DNA of 64,000 nucleotides from Alphaproteobacteria bacterium (GTDB lineage Bacteria > Pseudomonadota > Alphaproteobacteria > RF32 > CAG-239), in the NCBI GenBank assembly GCA_028706255.1, contig JAQWBS010000002.1, forward strand, positions 124,001 through 188,000. The letters run 5' to 3'. Shown one piece after another: positions 44,689-52,772 of this stretch. Position 1 is the first letter of the stretch. Each line of letters starts with the position of its first letter. The notes beneath the pieces are model-generated. The model had not been told where the DNA came from. It searched no databases and saw only the letters and a list, made by a program, of their open reading frames with translations. Made by a program: the position numbers and the translations under genes.

Positions 44689-44728
44689 AACAACTTATTT
44701 GTTTTAGTATATTTGCAGGAAGAAAAAA

Positions 44729-46480
44729 ATGTCATCAGGTTTAAGAACAAAAATAAAGCTCAATAAAGTTTTTTATCAGGTCATCAATCATTTCAAAAAG
44801 GAAAATGTTTCAGTAGTTATGCCAACATACGTTCCTCAAAGAGGTGAAATCTTAAAAGATTTTGCTAAAGAAGGGATTGATACATTTATTGCAGGAGGAC
44901 AAGGCGATGCTCGTTGTTTCAGTGCTATTCCACAAAAAGGATTAGATGAAGATACTTCTCCATATCTTGCAATCTTTCCGAAAGAAATTACACGTAAAAT
45001 TGTCGATTTAATTCCAGAAGAAAAACTCAAAAATAGAAAAACAGCTGTCTTTGCCTACATTCCAGATTTAAATTGGAGTGGTCATATCAAAGAAAGAAAT
45101 TTGAACACAGAAATTGTTGGTTCTGTTGAACAAGATTTAAGAAAATATTTTGAGGAAAAAGGAAATTTGATAACAATTTTGAAAGCGGCAAATTTGGAAA
45201 ATCATACCATTCCCACTAGGGAAATTTTACCAACAACAAGCCTTGAGGAGATTAAAGAAATATATAGGGAAATTTCCAACGAACAAGGTAAAATTGTTTT
45301 GCAAAGTTGCCATGCTTCAACAGGTGCTGGTAAAGGAACACTTTTCATCAATTCCCTTGAGAACTTGATAGAAACGCTAAAAAAAGATAAGGGATATTAT
45401 AAGGCAACTCGTTTCATTAAAGGAAGTGAAAGCAATTTGTCTTTTTTTTCTGGAAATACACTATCTTCTAGGAAAGGACTGGGAGCTAATAAGATTTTTT
45501 TAGATAATTTAGATGCCAATTCTCCACAAACACTTTTTAAGCTTTTTGAAAAGGCAAAAAAAGAAGGCATTTCGGATGAAAATATTGTAACTTTAGTAGG
45601 AAGAGCAACACTCAAATCTGTGGGAGATGAAAACCTAACTTCCTCACCAGCCAATGGGGTTGGAAATGACATTGGATATATCTTTCCAGACCCCATAGCT
45701 GAACAGATTAAAGAAATTGGAGACAAGCTTTCCAAAACCTTGGCTAAAGCTGGGCGTGTTGGTTTGGCTGGGGCAGATTTGATTATTGATGAACAAGGAA
45801 AAGTTTGGATTAATGAAATTAATGATCGTCAGCAAGGACCAACTTCGCAAATGTCCAAAGATGCAGAAGCAAATGAACTACCATCTTTGATGAAGGTAGC
45901 ACTTGTCGCAAGTTTTGCAGATTTCAATGATGCGGCGACACTGGATTTGTTTAAAGATATTCAAAAAAGCTCAAATGAAATTCATGAGACTTATGCAAAA
46001 TCTGAAGGAGAATTTTATCTCAAAATCAATGCAACACACCCTAAAGAAAATCCTGAAAAAGTGACAAAGAACTTAAAGTCTGGTTTCTATGATGTTGTAA
46101 AACAAAAAAATGGAGAATGGAAACTTCTTTTCGGTTCATATCGTTCTGTTGACTCAGAGACTGACTACCAAACAGACACAAGCAAAGATATTGTGACTAT
46201 AAAAATTGATGGTGCAGATTTGAAAGTAGGTGATACCATTACTGGTGGCACACAACTTTTCAGATTGACAGGTGTTACAAATTCAAAAACGCCACCTTTT
46301 GTGATTGAAGAAGGCAGAACGGTTTTGAGTTCGGAGTGGAAAAAAATTGTCAAAGCCTCTTACGAACATGTTTTCCATGAAGGATATATGAACAAAAATC
46401 CTTTGGTTCATAAAAAACTTGCTCAAAGGTTTGTTTTTGTCCCACTTCCAAACATTCTTAAACAAAAGAACAGGGGTTAA
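44729..46480 (+). CDS. ATP-grasp ligase-like protein (paralogue A)
   Basis: A 583-residue cytosolic protein that I read as a carboxylate-amine ligase. The N-terminal region (about 25-150) has VVMPTYVPQRGEILKDFAKE, a pre-ATP-grasp type fold. The nucleotide-binding part has KIVLQSCHASTGAGKGTLF (about 188-207). The metal-binding strand is AGADLIIDEQGKVWINEIN, with Glu363 and Asn365, followed by DRQQGPTSQMSKDAEAN. The last 170 residues are an extra beta-rich domain also found in the paralogue. AGGAAG precedes the ATG. It is probably co-transcribed with the upstream tRNA and convergent with the M14 gene (4-bp overlap of stops). The substrate is unknown; peptide or amino-acid amide synthesis is inferred from the superfamily. 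Confidence 0.78.
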   Translation: MSSGLRTKIKLNKVFYQVINHFKKENVSVVMPTYVPQRGEILKDFAKEGIDTFIAGGQGDARCFSAIPQKGLDEDTSPYLAIFPKEITRKIVDLIPEEKLKNRKTAVFAYIPDLNWSGHIKERNLNTEIVGSVEQDLRKYFEEKGNLITILKAANLENHTIPTREILPTTSLEEIKEIYREISNEQGKIVLQSCHASTGAGKGTLFINSLENLIETLKKDKGYYKATRFIKGSESNLSFFSGNTLSSRKGLGANKIFLDNLDANSPQTLFKLFEKAKKEGISDENIVTLVGRATLKSVGDENLTSSPANGVGNDIGYIFPDPIAEQIKEIGDKLSKTLAKAGRVGLAGADLIIDEQGKVWINEINDRQQGPTSQMSKDAEANELPSLMKVALVASFADFNDAATLDLFKDIQKSSNEIHETYAKSEGEFYLKINATHPKENPEKVTKNLKSGFYDVVKQKNGEWKLLFGSYRSVDSETDYQTDTSKDIVTIKIDGADLKVGDTITGGTQLFRLTGVTNSKTPPFVIEEGRTVLSSEWKKIVKASYEHVFHEGYMNKNPLVHKKLAQRFVFVPLPNILKQKNRG

Positions 46481-47400
46481 TTATCCAAAAGAATTTGAAC
46501 GACCTCATCACCAGACCAATAGATATGCGTAGGGGATATTTTAAATAAAATCCCCTTATGCTTTGAGTTCACTGTTTTGATGTTTCCCAAATCATTATTG
46601 TCATAGAGATAATATAAATCATCTCCAACCTCAATTTGTTCGCCTAACTGTTTTGCGAGTCTAATTATACCACCCTTTTCTGCATAATATGTTGCAGATT
46701 TTGAAAGAAGTTTGATTTCCTCATTTTTCACACTTTTACCTTCAACAAGTTCAAAATGTTTAAGAAGATTCTTAATGCCTTCAAAAACATTTTTGATATT
46801 TTCAGGTTCATACGCATCATGGCTGCCACATTCCACGCAAAGGCTAGGAATCCCTTCTCTATGTAGTCCAGCATTGAGCGTATTGGAATAAGATTTGTTT
46901 GTTTCTAAATCTAAAAACTGATTATATTTTATGCCTAGAATTTTGACATATTCATCATATTCTTTGCTAAAAGAAATTGAAAAAGGAATGCTTTCACGAG
47001 AAGTATGTAAATCCAAAACAAAATCTGCTTTTTTTGCTTCTTCAAAGAGCGTTGCACTAATTCTTTCGCCAAGAGAGCCATCAAAATCCCCAGGGAAGTT
47101 TCTATTCCAGTCTTTTCCCATATAAAAATCAAATTTTCCATTTGTTGAGAAGTATGTTCTTTGTAGCCAAGAAACAGGATTGGCATTTGGAATGAGAATG
47201 ACTTTTCCTTTTTTAAGATGTTCTTTCAAATAATTGAATAAATCATGCAAAACCCATTGTGTGATTTCGCCACCGTGAACCCCACTTTGAATATAAAAAG
47301 TTTTGCCCGAAATTTCAGAATCAATTTCATATTTCAAAATGCTGAGGTCATTCCCCATAGGGGTTTCCCCAAAGTTGATATTTGTTTTTGAAATTTTCAT
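46477..47400 (-). CDS. M14-family AspA/AstE-like zinc hydrolase
   Basis: A 307-residue zinc hydrolase of the aspartoacylase/succinylglutamate desuccinylase group, which cleaves N-acyl amino acids or small amides. The zinc ligands are His42 and Glu45 in GVHGGE and His132 in LDLHTS. DWNRNFPG (Arg100) binds the substrate carboxylate, and the catalytic Glu is in CVECGS (Glu190). The C-terminal part (GGIIRLAKQLGEQIEVGD) is the lipoyl-like barrel usual for the group. It starts 2 bp after the ATP-grasp gene, so ligase and hydrolase form an operon: one builds and the other cuts an amide, or the hydrolase prepares the ligase substrate. Confidence 0.88.
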   Translation of the reverse strand: MKISKTNINFGETPMGNDLSILKYEIDSEISGKTFYIQSGVHGGEITQWVLHDLFNYLKEHLKKGKVILIPNANPVSWLQRTYFSTNGKFDFYMGKDWNRNFPGDFDGSLGERISATLFEEAKKADFVLDLHTSRESIPFSISFSKEYDEYVKILGIKYNQFLDLETNKSYSNTLNAGLHREGIPSLCVECGSHDAYEPENIKNVFEGIKNLLKHFELVEGKSVKNEEIKLLSKSATYYAEKGGIIRLAKQLGEQIEVGDDLYYLYDNNDLGNIKTVNSKHKGILFKISPTHIYWSGDEVVQILLDN

Positions 47401-47402
47401 CT

Positions 47403-49178
47403 TTAGCGTCCTTGTTTGTATGGGTTGTATTGTCTGAATAGTACAACGTTATTGGTTAATTTGTTCTTACGTTCTTGTTCTCTTTTTTGGCGAAGCGGGT
47501 TTCTTTCCATATAGTTTTCACCGAAGACATAGTCGTAAGTTGCTTCAACAATTTTTTGCCATTCTGGACTCAAAATTGTTTTTTCTCCTTTGATTTGAAA
47601 AGGAGATTTTCCTTCTGTTGAAACGCCTGTGATTCTGAAAAGTTGAGAGCCACCCTTTACTTCCTCTCCTTTTTTCCAATCTCCACCCTCAATTTTGATT
47701 GTCACAAACCCTTTATCAAAGTCTGTTTGATAGGCAGTATTTGAATTTGAGTTTCTGTGTGAAGAAAAGTCAAATTTCCACTTTCCATTTTCATTTTTAA
47801 TATCATAAAATCCAGGAATGACATTGTGTAGAATGTTAACTGTTTCTTTTGACGGATGAGTGGAATTGACTTTGAGATAAAACTCTCCAGATTTTGTGGT
47901 ATAAATCTCATTGATTTCGTCTGCATTTTGTTTGAGGCTTTGAAAATATGTCTGAACTTTTTCATCTCTAAAATCTGCAAAACTGCTGATGAGGTTGATT
48001 TTTGAAATAGAAGGTGCACCGTTTTTTTCTGCATCTTTAGACATTTGAGAGGTAGGTCCTTGTAGACGATCATTAATTTCATTTATCCAAACTTTGCCAT
48101 GCTTATCAATAATCAAATCTGCCCCAGCAACCCCAACTTTTCCTGTTTTTGCCATCAAATTAGAGAGTTTTTCACCAATTTCTTTGATTTGCAGACGAGT
48201 TTTTTCGTCAAAAATAAATCCTAAATCATTTCCTACGCCGTTCGCTTCATTGCTTGTTAAATTGTCATCTCCAACTGCTTTAAAAGTTCCTCTGCCAACC
48301 AATGTGACAATATTTTTATCATCTATTCCCTCTGCTCTAGCTCTATCCAAAAGAATGTCCAACGTGTTTGGATTAAAAGGGTCAAGCTCAGCTGTGAGAT
48401 TAACTTTTCTTGCCCCTAATTGTTCATGGTCAGGAAGCGTATTTGTTGCAAAGAAAGTGAGGTTACTTTCAAATCCTTTCACATATTGAACGGCTTTGAA
48501 TTGTCCTTCTGCTGAGTTAATAGTCTTTAAAAATTCTTCAAAAGAGTTCGCAAAAAAAGTTCCTTTGCCAGCAGCGTTAGCGACCTTGGAGCGGATATCT
48601 TGCAGCACAATTTTACCATCTTCATTTTTGATTAAATCATAAATTTTTTTAAGTTCTGCAAAAGGAGTTTCTTTGCTGATGTGCTTTGTTGGAATAATAT
48701 ATTCAAAAAGTCCTGCTGTTTGCAAAATTTTAACTAAATTTCCTTTCTCCTCAAAATAGTTTCTCAAGCTTTGCTCAACCGTTCCGACAATTTCTGTATT
48801 TAAGTTACGCTCCTTGATATATTGGCTCCAACCAATGGAATTGATGAAGGAAAAAATAGCAATTTTACGATTTTTGATCTTTTCTGCAGGAATTGTGTTC
48901 ACAATTTCTTTGGTGATATGTGCAGGAAAAACCCCAATATGAGGAAGAACATCAATCTGAGTTCCAATTTGTGGAATTTCTTTGAAAAACTGAGCGTTTT
49001 TTGGTCCCCCAACAATCAAAGTGTCAACACCATGTTGTGCAAATGTTTTCAAAACTTCTCCTCTCTGAGGCATATAAGTTGGCATAATAACTGCAACATC
49101 TTCTTTGATGAAATCTTGTGAAATTTTGGTTAAAAGCTTGTTGGTTTCAATATTTAGTTTTTTAATTTCGTTTGTCAT
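47403..49178 (-). CDS. ATP-grasp ligase-like protein (paralogue B)
   Basis: A 591-residue paralogue of the protein at 44729, similar along its whole length. Shared blocks include VIMPTYMPQRGEVLKTFAQHG, IKERNLNTEIVG, YFEEKGNLVKIL, NEANGVGNDLGFIF and AGADLIIDKHGKVWINEIN, with the same metal-binding Glu/Asn and RLQGPTSQM. The extra beta-rich C-terminal domain (WKFDFSSHRNSNSNTAYQTD) is also shared. AAGGAAG lies 6-7 nt before the ATG. The gene is preceded by a pseudoknot-like element and, further upstream, a cysteine-codon attenuator. The M14 hydrolase follows in the same operon. I could not place it in a named ATP-grasp family. Confidence 0.8.
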   Translation of the reverse strand: MTNEIKKLNIETNKLLTKISQDFIKEDVAVIMPTYMPQRGEVLKTFAQHGVDTLIVGGPKNAQFFKEIPQIGTQIDVLPHIGVFPAHITKEIVNTIPAEKIKNRKIAIFSFINSIGWSQYIKERNLNTEIVGTVEQSLRNYFEEKGNLVKILQTAGLFEYIIPTKHISKETPFAELKKIYDLIKNEDGKIVLQDIRSKVANAAGKGTFFANSFEEFLKTINSAEGQFKAVQYVKGFESNLTFFATNTLPDHEQLGARKVNLTAELDPFNPNTLDILLDRARAEGIDDKNIVTLVGRGTFKAVGDDNLTSNEANGVGNDLGFIFDEKTRLQIKEIGEKLSNLMAKTGKVGVAGADLIIDKHGKVWINEINDRLQGPTSQMSKDAEKNGAPSISKINLISSFADFRDEKVQTYFQSLKQNADEINEIYTTKSGEFYLKVNSTHPSKETVNILHNVIPGFYDIKNENGKWKFDFSSHRNSNSNTAYQTDFDKGFVTIKIEGGDWKKGEEVKGGSQLFRITGVSTEGKSPFQIKGEKTILSPEWQKIVEATYDYVFGENYMERNPLRQKREQERKNKLTNNVVLFRQYNPYKQGR

Positions 49179-49184
49179 TTGTTT

Positions 49185-49275
49185 CTTCCTTGATAAATTT
49201 TTAAATAAAATTCAGGAAGCTATGTATGAACAACCTTTTAAATGTCAGCTTCCTGTGGGATAGACATTTAAAAGG
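49185..49275 (-). promoter_or_regulatory. Interlocked inverted repeats in the 5' UTR, pseudoknot-capable
   Basis: On the minus strand the order is A (CCTTTTAAATGTC, 49275-49263), C (CAGGAAGCT, 49255-49247), B (GACATTTAAAAGG, 49246-49234), D (AGCTTCCTG, 49221-49213). A pairs perfectly with B (13 bp) and C with D (9 bp), giving an H-type pseudoknot with loops of 7, 0 and 12 nt. D can instead pair with the ribosome binding site (AAGGAAG, 49191-49185) through CTTCCT. The element therefore looks able to switch between two states that expose or hide the start site. Confidence 0.65.
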
Positions 49276-49366
49276 GGCATACAACAAACAACTTCATAAT
49301 AAGAATTATGGAGTGAACGTTTTTTAATGATATTTGGTTTTTGGTTTTTCATATATTTTGAGCAAT

Positions 49367-49472
49367 AAAAAAGGTTGTATTTTCTTACAACCCCATTTCC
49401 CAAAATTTTAGATGATACTAGAGATGTGTTGTAAGCACGAAAGAACGGTGTGTTGAACAGCAACAACACATC
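49367..49472 (-). promoter_or_regulatory. Cysteine-codon transcription attenuator
   Basis: Four segments on the minus strand. 1 is GATGTGTTGT (49472-49463, overlapping the Cys codons). 2 is CTTACAACACATC (49435-49423). 3 is GGTTGTAAG (49392-49384). 4 is TACAACC (49379-49373), followed by six T (49372-49367). 1:2 pair over 10 bp, 2:3 over 8 bp (CTTACAAC/GTTGTAAG), and 3:4 over 7 bp as an intrinsic terminator. A ribosome stalled at the Cys codons would free segment 2 to form the antiterminator; one finishing at the stop codon (49418-49420) would cover segment 2 and let the terminator form. This is the classical amino-acid attenuator design. Confidence 0.82.
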
Positions 49473-49483
49473 ATCATTTTCAT
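49418..49483 (-). CDS. Cysteine-rich leader peptide
   Basis: A 21-codon frame, MKMMMCCCCSTHRS and so on, with four consecutive Cys codons (TGT TGT TGC TGT, 49468-49457) and a TAG at 49418-49420. In-frame ATGs at 49507 and 49525 would give 29 or 35 residues; AAAGAG before 49507 makes that start possible. The peptide itself probably has no function: translation through the Cys codons acts as the sensor for the attenuator. Confidence 0.75.
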   Translation of the reverse strand: MKMMMCCCCSTHRSFVLTTHL

Positions 49484-49539
49484 TTCTTTTCTTTCATACT
49501 TAAACATAAATAAAATCTCTTTCATAAATCAACACTGAA

Positions 49540-49568
49540 AAGTTAAACGGATTTTTTTCTTTTGTCAA
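49540..49568 (-). promoter_or_regulatory. Promoter of the leader/ATP-grasp/M14 operon
   Basis: On the minus strand TTGACA (49568-49563), 17 bp, TAACTT (49545-49540). It places the transcript start near 49533, just ahead of the leader peptide frame. Confidence 0.65.
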
Positions 49569-49569
49569 T

Positions 49570-50222
49570 AGTCAATTCATTCGTCGTTGTTTAATATCTC
49601 TGCTTTGTCACCACAGAACTTGTAAGTTAGATTAATTTGTAAAAACACTACTAAACCCTGACCTTAGAAACCCTTTGATAACTTCACCATAAATATCCTA
49701 GTGTTGCCAAATAAGAATTAAAGAAGTTAATAAAACAGGAATAATAGGTGGAATCAATAAGTTAAATATGTTTCTTGTTGGTGTGTAATTTACTTTATAG
49801 GAATAAAATTCTTAACATTTTGTTTGGTTTATTGTATATGAGAATAGTCACCAGAGAGAAGAGTATCTAAACGATATGGCACAAAAATATATTGTATTTG
49901 CTGAATACTTCAATAACTGGGTAAAGGCAAATCTTAAAATAACAAACACAGAAGATTAGCCCTCTTTTATTCGGGGTTAGCCCGTTGATTGTTTTTACAT
50001 TTTTTTAAATTTCGGAGAAAATTGGAGGGCTTTTGCGGCTAATGCGGACAGCATGCGTCGGTTCTTTTAAAAAGCCCTTCCCAAAAAAGTTAGGGGTAGT
50101 TTAGGGATAAAAAGAATGCAACCTGTTTTTGAAAACTTGATAAAAACTTCTTTTGCTTCCCGAAAAATAAACTTTACCCATTTCCTGTACGCATCAAACC
50201 GAATGTCAGCAACACATACAGC
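49570..50222. other. Intergenic region without recognisable gene
   Basis: About 650 bp of AT-rich sequence. I find no convincing gene. A 27-codon frame at 49876 has no ribosome binding site. A hairpin with arms at 50024-50034 and 50070-50081 (GGAGGGCTTTT against AAAAGCCCTTCC, one bulge) might be part of an RNA gene or a gene remnant. Confidence 0.5.
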
Positions 50223-50251
50223 AAAAGGCTTACTCCGAAAAGTAAGCCTTT
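50223..50251 (-). terminator. Terminator after tRNA-His
   Basis: AAAGGCTTACT (50224-50234) pairs with AGTAAGCCTTT (50241-50251); the minus strand continues with TTTTG. It lies 6 bp after the tRNA 3' end. Confidence 0.8.
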
Positions 50252-50257
50252 ATAAAA

Positions 50258-50334
50258 TGGGGCGAAAGACGGGGCTCGAACCCGCGACAACCGGTACCAC
50301 AAACCGGGGCTCTACCAACTGAGCTACTTCCGCC
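50258..50334 (-). tRNA. tRNA-His (GUG)
   Basis: A full cloverleaf on the minus strand, with acceptor GCGGAAG/CTTTCGC, the extra G(-1) opposite C73 that is diagnostic of tRNA-His, D-arm GCTCAGTTGGTAGAGC, anticodon GTG in the loop TTGTGGT, T-arm with TTCGAGC, and encoded CCA. Confidence 0.97.
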
Positions 50335-50355
50335 ATTAGTTTATGACTAAGAGGT

Positions 50356-50383
50356 CTTTTACTATACTCATCAATAAAGTCAA
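50356..50383 (-). promoter_or_regulatory. tRNA-His promoter
   Basis: On the minus strand TTGACT (50383-50378), 16 bp, TAAAAG (50361-50356), about 20 bp before the tRNA. Confidence 0.6.
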
Positions 50384-50657
50384 GAAAAATCTTATACGAA
50401 TTTATCACTTTTTTAGCTCAAATTGCACTTTATCCCTAAGCGCATGCCTCTTGTTAAAATGATTCATGCTCAACTTGATCTCATATAAATTCTTATTTTT
50501 AGAATAAATAATTTTTTATTCTTTCAAATTGGCATTACAAAACAATCTAGTGGCTTAAATTTAAAAAGAACAAATACAGAACATTGATTTAACGTCAAAA
50601 ATTATTAACTTTTTATTTTCTTTTGTTGCTTAGAATGGAACTTATATGGGGAGAAAC

Positions 50658-51869
50658 ATGTTAAAACAATTAAGCAAAAACATTGGTAGTTTAGCGATTA
50701 TCATCGCTTGTTTGATTTCAGCGAATGCTCAGGCTCGTGTTCGCACGACGTCTTCAATTGTTGTTGACATTGAAACTGGGAAAATTTTATCTGCCAAAAA
50801 CTCTGAAACATTAATGTATCCTGCTTCTCTCACCAAAGTTATGACGCTTTACATCACTTTTGATGCTCTTGAAAAAGGCTTAATCAAAAAAGATGATATG
50901 CTTCCCGTTTCTTACCGTGCAATGAATGTTTCCCCTTCAAAACTTGGCTTGAGAAGAGGAGAAAAAATTTCTGTTGAAGATGCTGTTCATGCGCTCATCG
51001 TGAAATCTGCTAATGACTGTGCTGTTGTTCTTGCCGAAGCTTTAGGATATAGCGAACAAAGATTTGCCGAAGCCATGACAGATGTTGCCAAAGAACTGGG
51101 CATGAAAAATACAACCTTTAAAAATGCTTCAGGGCTTCCAAATCGTGAGCAAAAAACCACTGCTAAAGACATGGCTATTCTCGCAGCCGCAATGTATAAT
51201 CACTTTCCACAATATTATGACTTATTTTCCCTCCAATCCTTCAAATATAAAAACATAACTTATAGAACACACAACCGTCTTTTAGGTCGTTTTGCAGGGG
51301 CTGACGGCTTAAAAACAGGTTATACTGCTGCGGCAGGATATAACATTGTCACTTCAGCAGAACGCAAGGGAAAGAGAATCATTGCTGTAACAATGGGACA
51401 CAACACACTTAAAGAAAGAGACAGATTCATTGCTCAGCAAATGGATAGTAACTTAAACAAGCTTGCTGGCATTAAAGCTCCAAAAGAACTACTTGCTGAA
51501 ATCGAAATTGTCAGAAAACCAATTTACGATAGCAAAACGGATAGAATCCTTGTGTTGGATGAAGTTAAAGATCAAGAACTTGACGCTTCAGAAAACTGGG
51601 GAATTTTCCTTGGCTCTTTCTCTAATTATACCAAAGCACAAAATTATGCCAAGAAACTCAAGGTGAAAGAGAAAGAAAAACTTGCCGATAAGACCATTGA
51701 AGTGGAAATTGAAGAAGTTCGTGCAGCAATCGTCTATAAGCCTAAAATTGTTGGTTTTTCTCAAGAAGATGCGTATAAGTTTTGTAATAATTTGAAAAAA
51801 AATAAAAAGTCTTGTACTGTTGTTGCAGGCAAAGAAATTCAACTTGCCTATCATAATAAACAACAATAA
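50658..51869 (+). CDS. D-alanyl-D-alanine carboxypeptidase with SPOR-like C-terminus
   Basis: A periplasmic S11 penicillin-binding protein that trims the terminal D-Ala from peptidoglycan stem peptides. The ATG at 50658 is chosen (GGGGAG 5 nt before), giving a clean signal peptide ending NAQA. The catalytic triad motifs are SLTK (57-60), SAN (117-119) and KTG (219-221). Unlike DacA/DacC, which end in an amphipathic helix, it ends in a region resembling a SPOR domain (WGIFLGSFSNYTKAQNYAKKL), which would target septal peptidoglycan; this arrangement is common in alphaproteobacteria. mipZ follows 15 bp later. Confidence 0.93.
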   Translation: MLKQLSKNIGSLAIIIACLISANAQARVRTTSSIVVDIETGKILSAKNSETLMYPASLTKVMTLYITFDALEKGLIKKDDMLPVSYRAMNVSPSKLGLRRGEKISVEDAVHALIVKSANDCAVVLAEALGYSEQRFAEAMTDVAKELGMKNTTFKNASGLPNREQKTTAKDMAILAAAMYNHFPQYYDLFSLQSFKYKNITYRTHNRLLGRFAGADGLKTGYTAAAGYNIVTSAERKGKRIIAVTMGHNTLKERDRFIAQQMDSNLNKLAGIKAPKELLAEIEIVRKPIYDSKTDRILVLDEVKDQELDASENWGIFLGSFSNYTKAQNYAKKLKVKEKEKLADKTIEVEIEEVRAAIVYKPKIVGFSQEDAYKFCNNLKKNKKSCTVVAGKEIQLAYHNKQQ

Positions 51870-51884
51870 CAGGCTTTAGGTATT

Positions 51885-52670
51885 TTGACTAAAAAATCTC
51901 ATATAATTGTCGTAAGCAATGAAAAAGGTGGAACGGGAAAATCTACAATTTCCATGCATCTTGCGGTGCTTTTGTTAGAAGAAGGGTTCAAAGTGGCAAC
52001 CGTTGATGTTGATGCCCGACAAGGAACGCTTTCAAAATATATTGAAAACCGTCGCCGAAACAATGAGAAAAACAATCTTAACTTACGTATGCCGACACAT
52101 TATGGCTTTTCAATTGATGATGTTGAACAGAATAACATTGAGAATCTGCACAAACTCATCACTGAACTTTCAGAAATTTATGATGCCATCATTATTGATA
52201 CCCCAGGAAGCAAGAATTATCTCTTTGATGAGGCTCATAAATTTGCTGACACGCTTATCACCCCTGTTTCAGATAGCTTCCTTGATTTAAGCGTCATTGC
52301 CGATATTGACTTTGAAACCCAAAAAATTAGAAATCCAAGCCATTATGCAACGCATATTTGGGAAGTCAAAAAACACTTGGCAGCTCAAGGAAAACCTTAT
52401 CTGAACTGGATTGTTGTTGGAAATAAGATTTCTCCTTTTCAATCAAACAATCAAAAACAAGTTTTTGGACATCTCAAACAGTTAGAAAAACTTTATGGAT
52501 TCCGCAGTCTTGTTGGCATTAAAGACAGAGCCATTTATAAGGAAATGTTCTTAGAAGGACTAACTGTTCTAGACATGAACAATGAAACACTGAAGATGAA
52601 GATGAGTATGTCGCACTTAGCGGCAAAGCGAGAAATTTTTAAACTTGCAGAATTTATCTCCCCAAAATAA
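51885..52670 (+). CDS. mipZ: ParA-like ATPase MipZ
   Basis: A 261-residue P-loop ATPase. In alphaproteobacteria MipZ forms a gradient from the ParB complex and keeps FtsZ away from the poles. The deviant Walker A is EKGGTGKST (13-21), Walker A' is VDVDARQGTLSKYIENRR, and IIIDTPGS is the switch region. The N-terminal STISMHLAVLLLEEGFKVA and length agree with MipZ rather than chromosomal ParA. The start is TTG with AGG about 6 nt upstream. No parAB genes are in the window. Confidence 0.9.
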   Translation: MTKKSHIIVVSNEKGGTGKSTISMHLAVLLLEEGFKVATVDVDARQGTLSKYIENRRRNNEKNNLNLRMPTHYGFSIDDVEQNNIENLHKLITELSEIYDAIIIDTPGSKNYLFDEAHKFADTLITPVSDSFLDLSVIADIDFETQKIRNPSHYATHIWEVKKHLAAQGKPYLNWIVVGNKISPFQSNNQKQVFGHLKQLEKLYGFRSLVGIKDRAIYKEMFLEGLTVLDMNNETLKMKMSMSHLAAKREIFKLAEFISPK

Positions 52671-52694
52671 ATTTATCAGTCAATAACCTTGCTT

Positions 52695-52727
52695 TTGACT
52701 TGTTTTTCTCATCAATGATGATAAAAT
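52695..52727 (+). promoter_or_regulatory. Candidate promoter of pgm
   Basis: TTGACT (52695-52700) and an extended -10 TGATAAAAT (52719-52727); the 21-bp spacing is long, so the extended -10 is the stronger sign. Confidence 0.45.
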
Positions 52728-52772
52728 TTGACTATCTTTTGTATGAATTTAATTATTAGAGGGACAAATTTT

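Noticed and set aside
49245-49469. 74-codon minus-strand frame over the attenuator (LLLFNTPFFRAYN...)
   Set aside because: It starts at GTG without a ribosome binding site, is one frame away from the Cys leader peptide and reads through the terminator; the leader interpretation explains the sequence better.
49876-49959. 27-codon plus-strand frame (MAQKYIVFAEYF...)
   Set aside because: No ribosome binding site, no promoter and no recognisable signal; probably chance.
50116-50322. 68-codon plus-strand frame ending TGLEPATTGTTNRGSTN
   Set aside because: It is the complement of tRNA-His and its terminator; such frames are typical artefacts of tRNA genes.
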